NCBI GenBank assembly: GCA_934725305.1
Contig: CAKVBA010000011.1
Span: 1-63,559 of the forward strand
Reading direction: 5' to 3'
DNA length: 63,559 nt
Origin: an uncultured Parabacteroides sp.
GTDB taxonomy: Bacteria; Bacteroidota; Bacteroidia; Bacteroidales; Tannerellaceae
This document shows positions 36,052 through 45,843 of the stretch, piece after piece; position 1 is the first letter of the stretch, and every line of letters starts with the position of its first letter. The position numbers were made by a program, and so were the translations under genes. A model generated the notes under the pieces. That model worked only from the letters and a program-made list of their open reading frames with translations. It made no database searches and was not told where the DNA came from.

Positions 36052-36059
36052 TACTTTTG
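36052..36059 (+). promoter_or_regulatory. -7 box of the alaS promoter
   Basis: TACTTTTG, 42 bp before alaS; it is arranged head to head with the M23 promoter, so the two must overlap in their upstream parts. Confidence 0.6.
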
Positions 36060-36101
36060 CAAATCGTTTTCAGAATATTAACGAGAACTATATAATAGAT
36101 T

Positions 36102-38723
36102 ATGTTGACAGCTAAAGAAATCCGTGAATCTTTTAAAGCGTTTTTCGCTTCAAAAGGGCATCAGATCGTTCCGTCTGCTCCGATGGTAGTGAAGGGCGAT
36201 CCAACCTTGATGTTTACCAATGCAGGTATGAATCAGTTTAAAGATATCATTCTGGGTAATGTTCCTCGTAAATATCCTCGTGTCGCGGACTCTCAGAAGT
36301 GTCTTCGTGTAAGCGGTAAGCATAACGACTTGGAAGAGGTAGGACATGATACCTATCACCATACCATGTTCGAGATGTTAGGAAACTGGTCATTTGGTGA
36401 TTATTTCAAGAAAGAGGCTATTAATTGGGCGTGGGAGTATCTGGTAGATGTGTTGAAGTTGAATCCCGATCGTCTGTATGCAACAGTGTTCGAAGGCAGT
36501 CCGTCTGAAGGTCTTGACCGTGACAACGAAGCTGCCGGATATTGGGAACAATATTTGCCGAAAGATCATATTATTAATGGAAACAAGCATGATAATTTCT
36601 GGGAAATGGGTGATACAGGTCCTTGTGGTCCCTGCTCAGAAATTCATATAGACTTGCGTTCTGATGAAGAACGTGCTGCTGTGCCGGGCCAAGAGATGGT
36701 CAATAAAGATCATCCGCAGGTAATTGAAATCTGGAACCTGGTGTTTATGCAGTTTAACCGTAAGGCCGACTACTCTTTGGAATCTCTCCCTGCTAAGGTA
36801 ATCGATACCGGTATGGGATTTGAACGTTTGTGTATGGCTTTGCAGGGTAAGACTTCAAACTACGATACAGACGTGTTCCAGCCGATCATCCGTGTGATTG
36901 CTGATATGGCAGGCACAACTTATGGTCAGTCTAAGGAACAGGATGTGGCTATGCGCGTTATCGCCGACCATATCCGTACCATCGCATTTGCTATTACAGA
37001 CGGTCAGTTGCCATCTAATGCAAAAGCTGGTTACGTGATCCGTCGTATCTTGCGTCGTGCCGTTCGTTATGGATATACTTTCCTGAACCGTCGCGAAGCA
37101 TTTATGTATAAGTTATTGCCTGTGTTGATCGAGACTATGGGCGATGCTTATCCTGAATTGGAGGCTCAGAAGACTCTGATTGAGAAGGTAATCAAAGAGG
37201 AAGAGGAATCTTTCTTGCGTACATTGGAAACAGGTATCCGTTTGCTGGATAAGAAGATGGAAGAGACAAAGGCTGCCGGTAAGCAGATGCTCAACGGTGT
37301 GGATGCCTTTACCTTGTATGATACATACGGTTTCCCATTGGACTTGACCGAACTGATTCTGCGTGAAAATGGCATGGAGGCTAATATCGAGGAGTTCAAT
37401 GCTGAAATGCAGAAGCAGAAGGAGCGTGCCCGTAACGCGGCTGCTATTGAAACCGGCGACTGGATTACCTTGAAAGAGGGTGAAAGCAAGTTCGTAGGTT
37501 ACGATCTGTTTGAGTGCGAAGCAGAGATCTTGCGCTATCGTCAGATTAAGCAGAAGAACAAGGTGTTGTATCAGATTGTCTTGGATCAGACTCCGTTCTA
37601 CGCAGAAATGGGTGGTCAGGTTGGTGATACAGGTTGGTTGTTTGCCGATGACGATAAGGTGGATGTGATTGATACAAAACGTGAAAACAACCTGCCGGTT
37701 CATTTGGTATCTCAGCTGCCGAAGGATGTAACTGCTACCTTTACGGCAAAGATTAACGAGAAGAAACGTATCCAATGCGAATGTAACCACTCGGCTACTC
37801 ACCTGTTGCACGAAGCTTTGCGCGAAGTGTTGGGTTCACATGTTGAGCAGAAGGGTTCATACGTATCTCCGAGCTCATTGCGTTTTGACTTCTCTCACTT
37901 CCAGAAGGTGACGGACGAAGAACTTCGTAAGGTTGAGATTTTGGTGGGCGAAAAGATCCGTGCCAATTATCCGTTGGAAGAGCACCGTAACATGCCGATT
38001 GCTGAGGCTAAGGCTTTGGGTGCTATGGCTCTGTTTGGTGAGAAATATGGTGATGAGGTGCGTGTAGTAAAATATGGCAATTCTATCGAGTTGTGTGGTG
38101 GTACTCATATTCCTGCAACCGGTATGATTGGTTCATTGCGTATCATTGGTGAAAGCTCAATCGCTGCCGGTGTTCGTCGTATCGAAGCGGTAACGGCCGA
38201 AGCGGCTGAAAACTATGTGTTTGCTCAGCAGGATTTGATCCGCGAAATGCGTGCTCTGATGAACAATATGCCTAACTTGGTTCAGGCCGTGCGGAAGGCA
38301 ATCGATGAGAATTCCGATATGAAGAAGCAGATCGACGACTACATCCACGAAAAGTCTATGCGTCTGAAAGACGAGATCATGGCTAAGGGCGTTGATCGTC
38401 ATGGCGTTCGTCTGTTCCAGTTCATAGGCAAGGGCAATACAGAGGCTATGAAGAACGTTGCTTTCCAGATCAAGGCCGAGGTAAAGGAAAACTTTGTCTT
38501 CGTTGCCGGTATCATCGATGAGGCCAAATGTACGTTGATGGTGATGTTGAGCGATGATCAGGTGGCAGAAGGCTTGCATGCAGGCAAGTTGGTGAAAGAG
38601 GCCGCTAAGCACATCCAAGGTGGTGGCGGTGGTCAGCCTCACTTTGCAACAGCTGGTGGTAAGAATATCAATGGCTTGACGATTGCTGTTGACCAGATTT
38701 TGGAAGCTGCTCATATGAAGTAA
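36102..38723 (+). CDS. alaS: alanyl-tRNA synthetase
   Basis: 873 aa, full length. Class II catalytic core with [24 protein letters not shown] and [23 protein letters not shown], the motif 3 region [13 protein letters not shown], the editing domain ([16 protein letters not shown] and [12 protein letters not shown], which hold the zinc ligands) and the C-terminal C-Ala domain ending with [15 protein letters not shown]. It charges tRNA-Ala and removes mischarged Ser or Gly. It is followed by a terminator at 38754. Confidence 0.98.
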   Translation: MLTAKEIRESFKAFFASKGHQIVPSAPMVVKGDPTLMFTNAGMNQFKDIILGNVPRKYPRVADSQKCLRVSGKHNDLEEVGHDTYHHTMFEMLGNWSFGDYFKKEAINWAWEYLVDVLKLNPDRLYATVFEGSPSEGLDRDNEAAGYWEQYLPKDHIINGNKHDNFWEMGDTGPCGPCSEIHIDLRSDEERAAVPGQEMVNKDHPQVIEIWNLVFMQFNRKADYSLESLPAKVIDTGMGFERLCMALQGKTSNYDTDVFQPIIRVIADMAGTTYGQSKEQDVAMRVIADHIRTIAFAITDGQLPSNAKAGYVIRRILRRAVRYGYTFLNRREAFMYKLLPVLIETMGDAYPELEAQKTLIEKVIKEEEESFLRTLETGIRLLDKKMEETKAAGKQMLNGVDAFTLYDTYGFPLDLTELILRENGMEANIEEFNAEMQKQKERARNAAAIETGDWITLKEGESKFVGYDLFECEAEILRYRQIKQKNKVLYQIVLDQTPFYAEMGGQVGDTGWLFADDDKVDVIDTKRENNLPVHLVSQLPKDVTATFTAKINEKKRIQCECNHSATHLLHEALREVLGSHVEQKGSYVSPSSLRFDFSHFQKVTDEELRKVEILVGEKIRANYPLEEHRNMPIAEAKALGAMALFGEKYGDEVRVVKYGNSIELCGGTHIPATGMIGSLRIIGESSIAAGVRRIEAVTAEAAENYVFAQQDLIREMRALMNNMPNLVQAVRKAIDENSDMKKQIDDYIHEKSMRLKDEIMAKGVDRHGVRLFQFIGKGNTEAMKNVAFQIKAEVKENFVFVAGIIDEAKCTLMVMLSDDQVAEGLHAGKLVKEAAKHIQGGGGGQPHFATAGGKNINGLTIAVDQILEAAHMK

Positions 38724-38753
38724 GCAGGAGCGTCTTTTCAGACATAACTTAAG

Positions 38754-38794
38754 AGGGTTGCATCAAAATAGTTGTTGTTTTGGTGCAGCCCTTT
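38754..38794 (+). terminator. alaS terminator
   Basis: AGGGTTGCATCAAAA (38754-38768) pairs, with G-U wobbles, with TTTTGGTGCAGCCCTTT (38778-38794). It belongs to the recurring GGCTGCATC hairpin type. Confidence 0.75.
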
Positions 38795-38809
38795 GTTGTT
38801 TTCTATCGC

Positions 38810-39088
38810 CTTTCCAATTTTCCCCAAGAGTCTATATCCTTTTTCCTGAGAGTGCTTAGCCAATGACGAGCCTTGGCTGGTAGGCGCACGGATTACCCGG
38901 AAAATACAATAAGCCAATGGGCGGACAAGAGTTTATTAGTCCTGTTAAAAAGGAGTAGTTTATTTTCGGAAATTGAGTGCCTATCCATTTCCAACGGAGT
39001 GCCTACTCAATCCGAACAGAGAGCCTACCCAATTTCAAAAAAGTCCCTATCCTTTTTCCTGAAAGTCTATATGCTTTCCTTGGTGAGA
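38810..39088 (+). repeat. 22-bp array 2
   Basis: One block at 38810-38875 has units starting CTTTCCAATTT, CTATATCCTTT and GCTTAGCC. A second block at 38913-39088 has eight units, including 38979 (GCCTATCCATT..ACGGAGT), 39001 (GCCTACTCAAT..AGAGA), 39023 (GCCTACCCAAT..AAAAAGT), 39045 (CCCTATCCTTT..GAAAGT) and 39067 (CTATATGC). Units 38913-39088 match 7715-7890 in the same order. Homology with 7930-8010 continues after the array (GGACGTTT.., CAACGGAATCG). No gene lies in 38724-39443. Confidence 0.8.
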
Positions 39089-39263
39089 TTGCATGTTGTT
39101 GAAAATCAATCTGTGATACCTTTTGAAAGGACGTTTGAATTGAGCCGATTTTCCTTTAAACTCCAACGGAATCGTCTGTTGTTTCTAATGGATTCGTCGC
39201 TCGTTTTTGGTCAATAAATACATCGCTTAAAATACAATAACTTTTCCCCGGGGTGTTGTTTAG

Positions 39264-39330
39264 CCCCAATCAGTTATTAGAACGAGAAAAGTAAAACAGC
39301 TGAATATTTTTATACTTTCCAACTCTTGTC
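39264..39330. mobile_element. truncated MITE, one end
   Basis: This 67-bp stretch matches the reverse complement of 2687-2753 at about 60 of 67 positions by eye, from the inverted end (CCCCAATCAGTTATTAG) through CTTTCCAACTCTTGTC. The other end is missing. Confidence 0.7.
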
Positions 39331-39370
39331 TATACTATATTCGCAGCAGCTGTCAAATGTATAAACATAA

Positions 39371-39416
39371 AAAAGGCTGTGTCAAAAAACGATTGCTTTG
39401 ACACAGCCCCTATTTA
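39371..39416. terminator. bidirectional terminator
   Basis: GGCTGTGTCAAA (39375-39386) pairs with TTTGACACAGCC (39398-39409), flanked by A and T runs. It ends the purL-barrel transcript on the minus strand. Confidence 0.8.
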
Positions 39417-39443
39417 TAGTTGAGTGATCTATCTTACTTACAA

Positions 39444-40049
39444 TTAGAATCTCCAGCCCAGAGTGATTTGGAATACGCCATGGTGTGAATCCAAATCATG
39501 CTTTTTCCAATCTGCAGTAAGATCAGATTTTAAGGCATCTGCTTTTATGGCATTTGTCAAGCCAATGTTGTAGTTGGCAGAAATCAACAGACCCATATCA
39601 AACTGATAGCCTGCACCTATGCCTAATGAAAAATCGAATGTATTGATATAATCCTTGAAGTCTGTAGAGAGAGCAGTTCCAGAAGACGAAACTTTCGCTT
39701 TGGAGCGCACGTTGAAACCGAACTGCGGACCGGCAAACAGATGAAATCCTTCGTAAGCATAAAATTTTGCATAGATAGGAATATTCAGATAGTCAGTCTG
39801 CAGAGTAGCTTTTAGGCCATCTTCACTGTCTTTGGTTCCCTGCATGGAGTAATACAAACCCGGTTCAATGGCAAAAGAGGGCGCTACCGGAAATTCAGCA
39901 GCAAAACCGACGTTTACTCCCGGACGGACATCACCTTCCAGTTTGGTCATGTTAGCGATATTCAAACCTACCTTCGGTATGAAATGAAACTCCTGCGCTA
40001 CTACCGGCATTGTCAGCAAGGCAAATAGCAAAACAATCCACTTTTTCAT
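39444..40049 (-). CDS. outer membrane beta-barrel protein (PorT/OmpX-like)
   Basis: 201 aa. Signal peptide MKKWIVLLFALLTMPVVAQ. The rest shows alternating barrel strands: FIPKVGLNIANMTKLEGD, VNVGFAAEFPVAPSFAIEPGLYYSMQGT, LNIPIYAKFYAYEGFHLFAGPQFGFNV, and ends HGVFQITLGWRF, with the terminal Phe used by the BAM machinery. It fits the eight-stranded barrel family (Pfam OMP_b-brl_2). It follows purL by 29 bp and is probably cotranscribed, though no functional link is evident. Confidence 0.85.
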   Translation of the reverse strand: MKKWIVLLFALLTMPVVAQEFHFIPKVGLNIANMTKLEGDVRPGVNVGFAAEFPVAPSFAIEPGLYYSMQGTKDSEDGLKATLQTDYLNIPIYAKFYAYEGFHLFAGPQFGFNVRSKAKVSSSGTALSTDFKDYINTFDFSLGIGAGYQFDMGLLISANYNIGLTNAIKADALKSDLTADWKKHDLDSHHGVFQITLGWRF

Positions 40050-40078
40050 AATTTTTTCTATTTAGTTAGACAAATAAA

Positions 40079-43000
40079 TCACTTATGTGCTTCGACCCAC
40101 TTGCGAGCATTTACGAATGCTTCGATCCAAGGTGTAACCTCGTCGCTCTGCTTGCGGTCTGCCGGATAGAATCCACACTGCCATGGGAACATAGCACGTT
40201 CCAAGTGAGGCATCATGGCCAAGTGGCGTCCGTCGTGTGAGCAAACACCTGCTACAGACCAAGGTGAACCGTTCGGGTTGGCCGGATAGCCTTCGTAGTT
40301 GTACTTCGCAATGATATGGTATTCTTTCTCTTCATACGGGAAGCTGAACTTACCTTCGCCGTGAGCCACCCAAGCACCAATCTTGCTACCGCTCAATGAG
40401 CCGAACATAACGGAATGGTTCTTCGGAATTTCCAATGTAACGAAGTTTGATTCAAACTTATGTGAGTCGTTGTGCAGCATCTTGTGCTTCTGTTCATGTT
40501 CCGGATAAATAACACCCAGTTCGGCCATCAACTGACAACCGTTACAGATACCCAAGCTCAGTGTGTCGGGACGTGCATAGAAGTTTTTCAGTGCCTCTTT
40601 CGCTTTCTCGTTGAACAAGAAACCGCCGGCCCATCCTTTGGCTGAACCTAAAACGTCGGAGTTAGAGAAACCACCACAGAAGACGATCATGTTGACATCT
40701 TCCAATGTCTCACGTCCTGAAGCCAAGTCTGTCATGTGAACATCCTTTACATCGAATCCGGCCAGATACAGAGCGTATGATGTCTCACGCTCGCACTGAC
40801 AACCCTTCTCACGTATCACAGCAGCACGGATGCCACTCGGGTTCTTGCGGTCGAATGTCAAGCCCATATCGGCCAGCTTGCCGGTGAAGTGCTTCGGATA
40901 TTTGAATTCCAGCGGCTGCATCTTATAGTTCTCGAAGCGGTTGCCTGCGCAGACATTACCACTCTGCTTGATATCCAGCTTATAAGAAGATTCATACCAT
41001 ACATCACGCATATAGTCGATGCCGAAGTGGTATTGAATGCCCTCTTTTTCCACTAAGATGTGGCGTTCGTCTGTCGGTTTGGCGATGATAGCGAAACCAA
41101 CACCGGCTTCTTCCATCAGCTTTTCGAATGCCTTCTTCTCTTTTACCTGTACGATGATACCCGGATTTTCTGCAAACAGAATCTTTACGATATCCTTTTC
41201 TGACAACTTGTCCAAGTTTACTTCAAGACCACCTTCTACATTTGCAAAGCACATTTCAAGCAAGGTAGTGATCATACCACCGGCTGAAATATCGTGACCA
41301 GCCAAGATCAATCCCTTTTCGATTGCCTCTTGAACGGCGTTGAATGCATCCTGGAAGTATTCAGGATCTTTTACTGTCGGAACCTCTTCGCCCAACTTGT
41401 TCAATGTCTGAGCAAAGGCAGATCCGCCCAGCTTCATAGTGTCGAACGAGAAGTCAATATAATAAAGGTGAGAATTCTTTTCGTTGGCCAATACCGGAGA
41501 AACAATCTTGCGGATGTCGCTTACTTCGGCACCGGCAGAGATGATGACTGTGCCCGGAGCGATAACCTTGTCGTCGCCATATTTCTGCGTCATTGACAAA
41601 GAGTCTTTACCTGTTGGGATGTTAATGCCCAAAGCAATAGCGAAGTTAGAAGCAGCTTCAACAGCTGTGTACAGACGAGCGTCTTCTCCTTCGTTGCGGC
41701 ACGGCCACATCCAGTTGGCACTCAATGATACGCTTGACAGCTTTTCAGCCAACGGCGCAAATACAATGTTTGTCAATGATTCGGCAATAGCCATTACAGA
41801 ACCGGCTGCTGGATCAATCATGGCAACCTGTGGCGCATGGCCGATAGAGGTTGCGATACCTGCTTTGCCACGGTAATCCAAAGCAACAGCACCCAAGTCG
41901 CTCAGTGGCAACTGCAATTCACCCTGACACTGCTGACGAGCAATCTTACCTGTTACCGAGCGGTCCACTTTGTTGGTCAACCAGTCTTTACAAGCAACAG
42001 CTTCCAACTGCAATACATTTTCCAGATAGTGGTGCAGTTCAGACTCTTTGTAAACGACCGGAGCATATTTGTTTTCCAATGTATGGTCGGTCATCACAGT
42101 GCGAGGTGGCTTACCGAACATATACTCCAATTTGATATCGATTGGCTTCACGCCGTCGGCTTGTTCGAATACGAACTTCATGTCGTCGGTCGTTTCACCA
42201 ACTACAAACATCGGAGCACGTTCACGTTCAGCAATACGTCTTACGCGAGCTACATCTTCTTCTTTCATCAACAAGCCCATACGTTCCTGGCTTTCGTTAC
42301 CAATGATCTCCTTGGCCGAAAGAGTCTTGTCACCGATAGGCAACTTGCTCATGTCGATGTGTCCGCCTGTTGCTTCAACCAATTCAGACAAGCAGTTCAA
42401 GTGACCGCCGGCACCGTGGTCGTGGATAGAAACGATCGGGTTTTCATCTGATTCAGCAATAGCACGGATTACGTTGGCCGCACGTTTCTGCATTTCCGGG
42501 TTGGCACGCTGAATAGCATTCAACTCAATACCGCTGGTATATTGGCCTGTATTTACAGAAGATACGGCACCACCGCCCATACCGATGCGGTAGTTGTCAC
42601 CACCGATTACGACAACCTTCTCGCCTGGAGCAGGATCGCCCTTCAATGCGTCGCGCATGTTGGCATAACCCACACCGCCGGCAAGCATGATTACCTTGTC
42701 GTAGGCATATTTCTTGTCGTTCTCTTCGTGTTCGAAGGTCAACAAAGAGCCACAGATTAGCGGCTGACCAAACTTGTTACCGAAGTCTGATGCTCCGTTA
42801 GAGGCCTTGATCAGAATCTGTTCAGGAGTCTGATACAACCAAGGACGAGGATCTAATACCTTTTCCCATTCACGAGCACCTTCAGTGCGCGGATAAGAGG
42901 TCATGTAAACAGCTGTACCAGCAATAGGCAGAGAGGCTTTACCACCACCTAAACGGTCGCGGATTTCACCACCAGTTCCGGTAGCAGCACCGTTGAACGG

Positions 43001-43768
43001 TTCAACGGTTGTGGGGAAGTTATGTGTTTCAGCTTTCAGAGAAATAACGGTCTTGATATCTTTTACCTGATAGAAGTCAGGCTGATCGCCGCTGGCCGGA
43101 GCGAATTGTTCTACAACCGGTCCTTCGTTGAAAGCAACATTATCTTTATAGGCAGATACCAGCTTGTTGGGGTTTTCTGCTGATGTCTTCTTGATCAAGT
43201 TGAACAAAGAGCTCTCTTTTTCTTCGCCATCGATTACGAACATACCGCCGAAGATTTTGTGACGGCAGTGCTCTGAGTTTACCTGAGAGAAACCGAACAC
43301 TTCGCTGTCGGTCAATTTTCGTCCTAGCTTTTCGCTTACCTCTTTCAAGTAGGCAATCTCTTCAGGGCTCAAGGCCAGACCTTCCTGGATGTTATAAGAT
43401 TCCAGATCCTCGATATACACGATAGGATCGGGCTGTTTGCTTGTTGTGAAGATCTGTTGATCCAGCCCGTTGTAGATACGCTGCAACATAGGGTCGTGAT
43501 CAGCCTCTTTACTTGATACAGGGAAATATTCCTCAATACGAGAAATACCTTGAATACCCATGTTTTGAGTGATTTCTACGGCGTTAGTACTCCACGGAGT
43601 GATCATTTCACGACGCGGACCTACGAACCAACCCTCTAAGGTCTCGGATTGAATAGGTGTTGCATCATTGAATAACCATACTAGTTTCTGAACATCTTCC
43701 GAAGAGAAAGCGTGTGCTGCCTCTACCGCCAGCACGGTCTTTGTTGAAGATTGAAAGAATAGAATCAT
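40079..43768 (-). CDS. purL: phosphoribosylformylglycinamidine synthase
   Basis: 1229 aa, the long single-chain form. It converts FGAR, glutamine and ATP to FGAM in purine synthesis. Visible are the linker region (LTDSEVFGFSQVNSEHCRHKIFGG), the ATP-binding core (KAETHNFPTTVEPFNGAATGTGGEIRD), the second half (DISAGGMITTLLEMCFANVEG), and the C-terminal class I glutaminase with the nucleophile in LGICNGCQLMAEL. It begins 57 bp after a TATATTTG box on the minus strand. Confidence 0.98.
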   Translation of the reverse strand: MILFFQSSTKTVLAVEAAHAFSSEDVQKLVWLFNDATPIQSETLEGWFVGPRREMITPWSTNAVEITQNMGIQGISRIEEYFPVSSKEADHDPMLQRIYNGLDQQIFTTSKQPDPIVYIEDLESYNIQEGLALSPEEIAYLKEVSEKLGRKLTDSEVFGFSQVNSEHCRHKIFGGMFVIDGEEKESSLFNLIKKTSAENPNKLVSAYKDNVAFNEGPVVEQFAPASGDQPDFYQVKDIKTVISLKAETHNFPTTVEPFNGAATGTGGEIRDRLGGGKASLPIAGTAVYMTSYPRTEGAREWEKVLDPRPWLYQTPEQILIKASNGASDFGNKFGQPLICGSLLTFEHEENDKKYAYDKVIMLAGGVGYANMRDALKGDPAPGEKVVVIGGDNYRIGMGGGAVSSVNTGQYTSGIELNAIQRANPEMQKRAANVIRAIAESDENPIVSIHDHGAGGHLNCLSELVEATGGHIDMSKLPIGDKTLSAKEIIGNESQERMGLLMKEEDVARVRRIAERERAPMFVVGETTDDMKFVFEQADGVKPIDIKLEYMFGKPPRTVMTDHTLENKYAPVVYKESELHHYLENVLQLEAVACKDWLTNKVDRSVTGKIARQQCQGELQLPLSDLGAVALDYRGKAGIATSIGHAPQVAMIDPAAGSVMAIAESLTNIVFAPLAEKLSSVSLSANWMWPCRNEGEDARLYTAVEAASNFAIALGINIPTGKDSLSMTQKYGDDKVIAPGTVIISAGAEVSDIRKIVSPVLANEKNSHLYYIDFSFDTMKLGGSAFAQTLNKLGEEVPTVKDPEYFQDAFNAVQEAIEKGLILAGHDISAGGMITTLLEMCFANVEGGLEVNLDKLSEKDIVKILFAENPGIIVQVKEKKAFEKLMEEAGVGFAIIAKPTDERHILVEKEGIQYHFGIDYMRDVWYESSYKLDIKQSGNVCAGNRFENYKMQPLEFKYPKHFTGKLADMGLTFDRKNPSGIRAAVIREKGCQCERETSYALYLAGFDVKDVHMTDLASGRETLEDVNMIVFCGGFSNSDVLGSAKGWAGGFLFNEKAKEALKNFYARPDTLSLGICNGCQLMAELGVIYPEHEQKHKMLHNDSHKFESNFVTLEIPKNHSVMFGSLSGSKIGAWVAHGEGKFSFPYEEKEYHIIAKYNYEGYPANPNGSPWSVAGVCSHDGRHLAMMPHLERAMFPWQCGFYPADRKQSDEVTPWIEAFVNARKWVEAHK

Positions 43769-43824
43769 ATCGTTGATTTATTAGTATTTATCAAGCTATG
43801 AACCTTTCGGCTCGAAATGATTTG

Positions 43825-43832
43825 CAAATATA
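43825..43832 (-). promoter_or_regulatory. -7 box of the purL promoter
   Basis: TATATTTG on the minus strand, 57 bp upstream of the purL start. I see no purine riboswitch in the leader. Confidence 0.6.
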
Positions 43833-43982
43833 GGGTTTTTCCATTTTTTATCCTACAAAAGGTTTTGTATTGTTTGTCTAAAGTTTAGAGATAATCCAAG
43901 ATAATCCGAGAATTCTCGGATAGATAAGCATATTGGCGGAATTATAAAGCCAATCGATTGCTTTTTTTTAAGGAGTAAAAAC

Positions 43983-44136
43983 GAAGTAACTGCTCATTTT
44001 TGCTGTAGAGACTATTTCCCAAGACTCTATACCCTTTTCCCAAAAAGTCCCTAGACTTTTCCTCAAGAGTCTATAGACTGTCTCTGAGAAGTCCCTCTAA
44101 AATGGCGTTCGAACGTCATTCGAACGGTGTTCGAAA
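43983..44136 (+). repeat. 22-bp array 4, linking both subfamilies
   Basis: Seven 22-bp units. Those at 44027, 44049 and 44071 start CTATACCC, CCCTAGAC and CTATAGAC and end AAAAAGT, AAGAGT and GAGAAGT. The array then passes, in phase, into 11-bp steps GGCGTTCGAAC, GTCATTCGAAC and GGTGTTCGAAA (44104-44136). Confidence 0.78.
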
Positions 44137-44181
44137 AGTGTTACAATAGTAAACTGCCGGTCTCTTCCTCTGTGTCTTGCT

Positions 44182-44230
44182 TTTTGCTAATTATGACGTG
44201 TCTTATGGGGCTACATCCAAATAGTTATTT
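44182..44230 (-). repeat. 120-bp element, partial copy E
   Basis: TTTTGCTAATTATGACGTGTC (44182-44202) matches the right end of copy D, followed by GGGCTACATCCAAATAGTTATTT, the palindrome half seen at 7490. The remainder to 44413 shows no gene. Confidence 0.45.
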
Positions 44231-44413
44231 AATCTCATCCTCTTCGCCAGCAGGTTGGATTATTATACAGATTATTATAAATGCTACATAAAGATGTATT
44301 TTATGGTTAAATCATAGTCTTTAAGTGGAGATAAAATAGTATCTTGCAGACTGATTTTGCTCTTTTGAGCCGGTGCAAGTTAAAATATCAGGTGATAATT
44401 ATCGTATAACAGC

Positions 44414-45082
44414 ATGAAATCTACTCTTGTCTTAGGATTTGGAGTCTCGTTGTTGGCTCCTGTCGCAGGGATGGCTACACAAAAGCAGAAAGCCCAAGCA
44501 CAAGCCCCGAATGTCATCGTTATCTATGCCGATGATTTAGGGTATGGCGATCTGTGTTGTTACGGAGCTACACGTGTGCAGACTCCTAATGTGGACAGAC
44601 TGGCCAATGAAGGAATTCGTTTTACCAATGCGTATGCGACGGCTTCCACCAGTACGCCTTCTCGCTATTCAATGCTGACCGGAGAGTATGCCTGGCGACG
44701 TCCGGGCACTGATATTGCAGCCGGTAATGCAGGGATGATTATCCGTCCCGAGCGATATACCTTGGCCGATATGATGAAGAATGCCGGCTATGTGACAGCT
44801 GCGTTGGGCAAGAGTGAGGAAGACCGTCCTTGGGTGATAGAACAGGCTTTGAACAAAGCCCTTTCCGTGCGCACTCGTGAATGGAAATATATTGAGCCGA
44901 GTGAAGGTCCGGCCATCATGTATTACGAGAAGATAGAGACTGGTTATTCCAAAGAGCCACAGTTGTATGACATGACGAAGGCTTATGAAGAAGGCAATCA
45001 GGCTCTGCAGCATCCCGATAAGGTGTATCAGCTGCAAGGAGTGTTGAAAGGAGTTCGAGACAAGAGCTTGAAACTAAAGTGA
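44414..45082 (+). pseudogene. sulfatase with large in-frame internal deletion
   Basis: 222 aa against roughly 450-550 for S1 sulfatases. The signal and the N-terminal catalytic part are present: NVIVIYADDLGYGDLCCYGA (metal ligands Asp40 and Asp41) and the modification site STPSR with Ser80, the serine type matured by the radical-SAM enzyme anSME. After VTAALGK (residue 133), where KWHLG should follow, the sequence jumps to EEDRPWVIEQALNKALSVRTREWKYIEPS and the normal C-terminus. The middle, with more metal and substrate ligands, is gone while the frame is kept. It should be inactive as a sulfatase. A recent deletion is likely because both parts are otherwise well conserved. Confidence 0.85.
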
Positions 45083-45130
45083 TAGCTCGGTAATTTTTAA
45101 ATTAACTCTTTTTTTATCATGAAATGGGCG

Positions 45131-45138
45131 TATCTTTG
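45131..45138 (+). promoter_or_regulatory. -7 box of the lysE-CBM9 promoter
   Basis: TATCTTTG, 33 bp before the lysE-type gene. Confidence 0.6.
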
Positions 45139-45171
45139 TACCCTGTTCAAAAAGAAAGAGCACGTAAGTAA

Positions 45172-45831
45172 ATGCTTGGAATTATAAGTAAAGGAATAAT
45201 TATAGGTGTATTGGTGTCGGCTCCGATGGGACCGATCGGTATGCTGTGCATACAACGAACATTAAACAAAGGGCGTTGGCATGGATTTATCACCGGATTG
45301 GGTGCGGCCCTTTCTGACGTGATCTATGCTACACTGACCGCCTTGTGTATGGGAGTTGTCGTTAATTTCGTGGAGGCAAATCAAGCTCCGTTGCAGTTGG
45401 CCGGCAGTATTGTGCTGGCTATCTTTGGCTATTACATCTATCAGAGTAATCCTGTCAGGAGCCTGAGGAGGCGTAGAGAGAAGACGAAGATGTCGTTTAC
45501 GCAAGATTTTATTACAGCCTTTCTTCTTACATTCAGTAATGTGTTGATTGTACTGCTATACCTCGGTCTGTTTGCCCGTTTTGGCTTCATTCTGCCCGAA
45601 TATCCTGTTTGGCAGGTGATGTTAGGGCTTGTCTGTATAGGAATAGGAGCCGTTCTGTGGTGGTTCGGCATTACATATTTTATATCAAAACTGAGGAAAT
45701 GGTTTAATGTGCGAGGTATCTGGCTGCTCAACCGTGTGGTTGGATCTGTTATCATTGTCTTGTCAGTGATAGGAGCCTTGTCGGTGTTGCTTACCTCTTA
45801 CTTTCCGATAGCCACAACTCTAAATCTATAA
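45172..45831 (+). CDS. LysE family amino acid exporter
   Basis: 219 aa with six predicted helices. It opens MLGIISKGIIIGVLVSAPMGPIGMLCIQRTLNKGRWHGF, the typical LysE/RhtB start with the G-P-G/N turn, and GLGAALSDVIYATLTAL. The family exports basic or neutral amino acids across the inner membrane; the substrate cannot be read from the sequence. It is followed 12 bp later by the CBM9-like gene. Confidence 0.92.
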   Translation: MLGIISKGIIIGVLVSAPMGPIGMLCIQRTLNKGRWHGFITGLGAALSDVIYATLTALCMGVVVNFVEANQAPLQLAGSIVLAIFGYYIYQSNPVRSLRRRREKTKMSFTQDFITAFLLTFSNVLIVLLYLGLFARFGFILPEYPVWQVMLGLVCIGIGAVLWWFGITYFISKLRKWFNVRGIWLLNRVVGSVIIVLSVIGALSVLLTSYFPIATTLNL

Positions 45832-45843
45832 TATAAGGAGTAT

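Noticed and set aside
41837..42451. 204-codon frame antisense to purL
   Set aside because: Shadow of purL; no start signal and aromatic-rich shadow composition.
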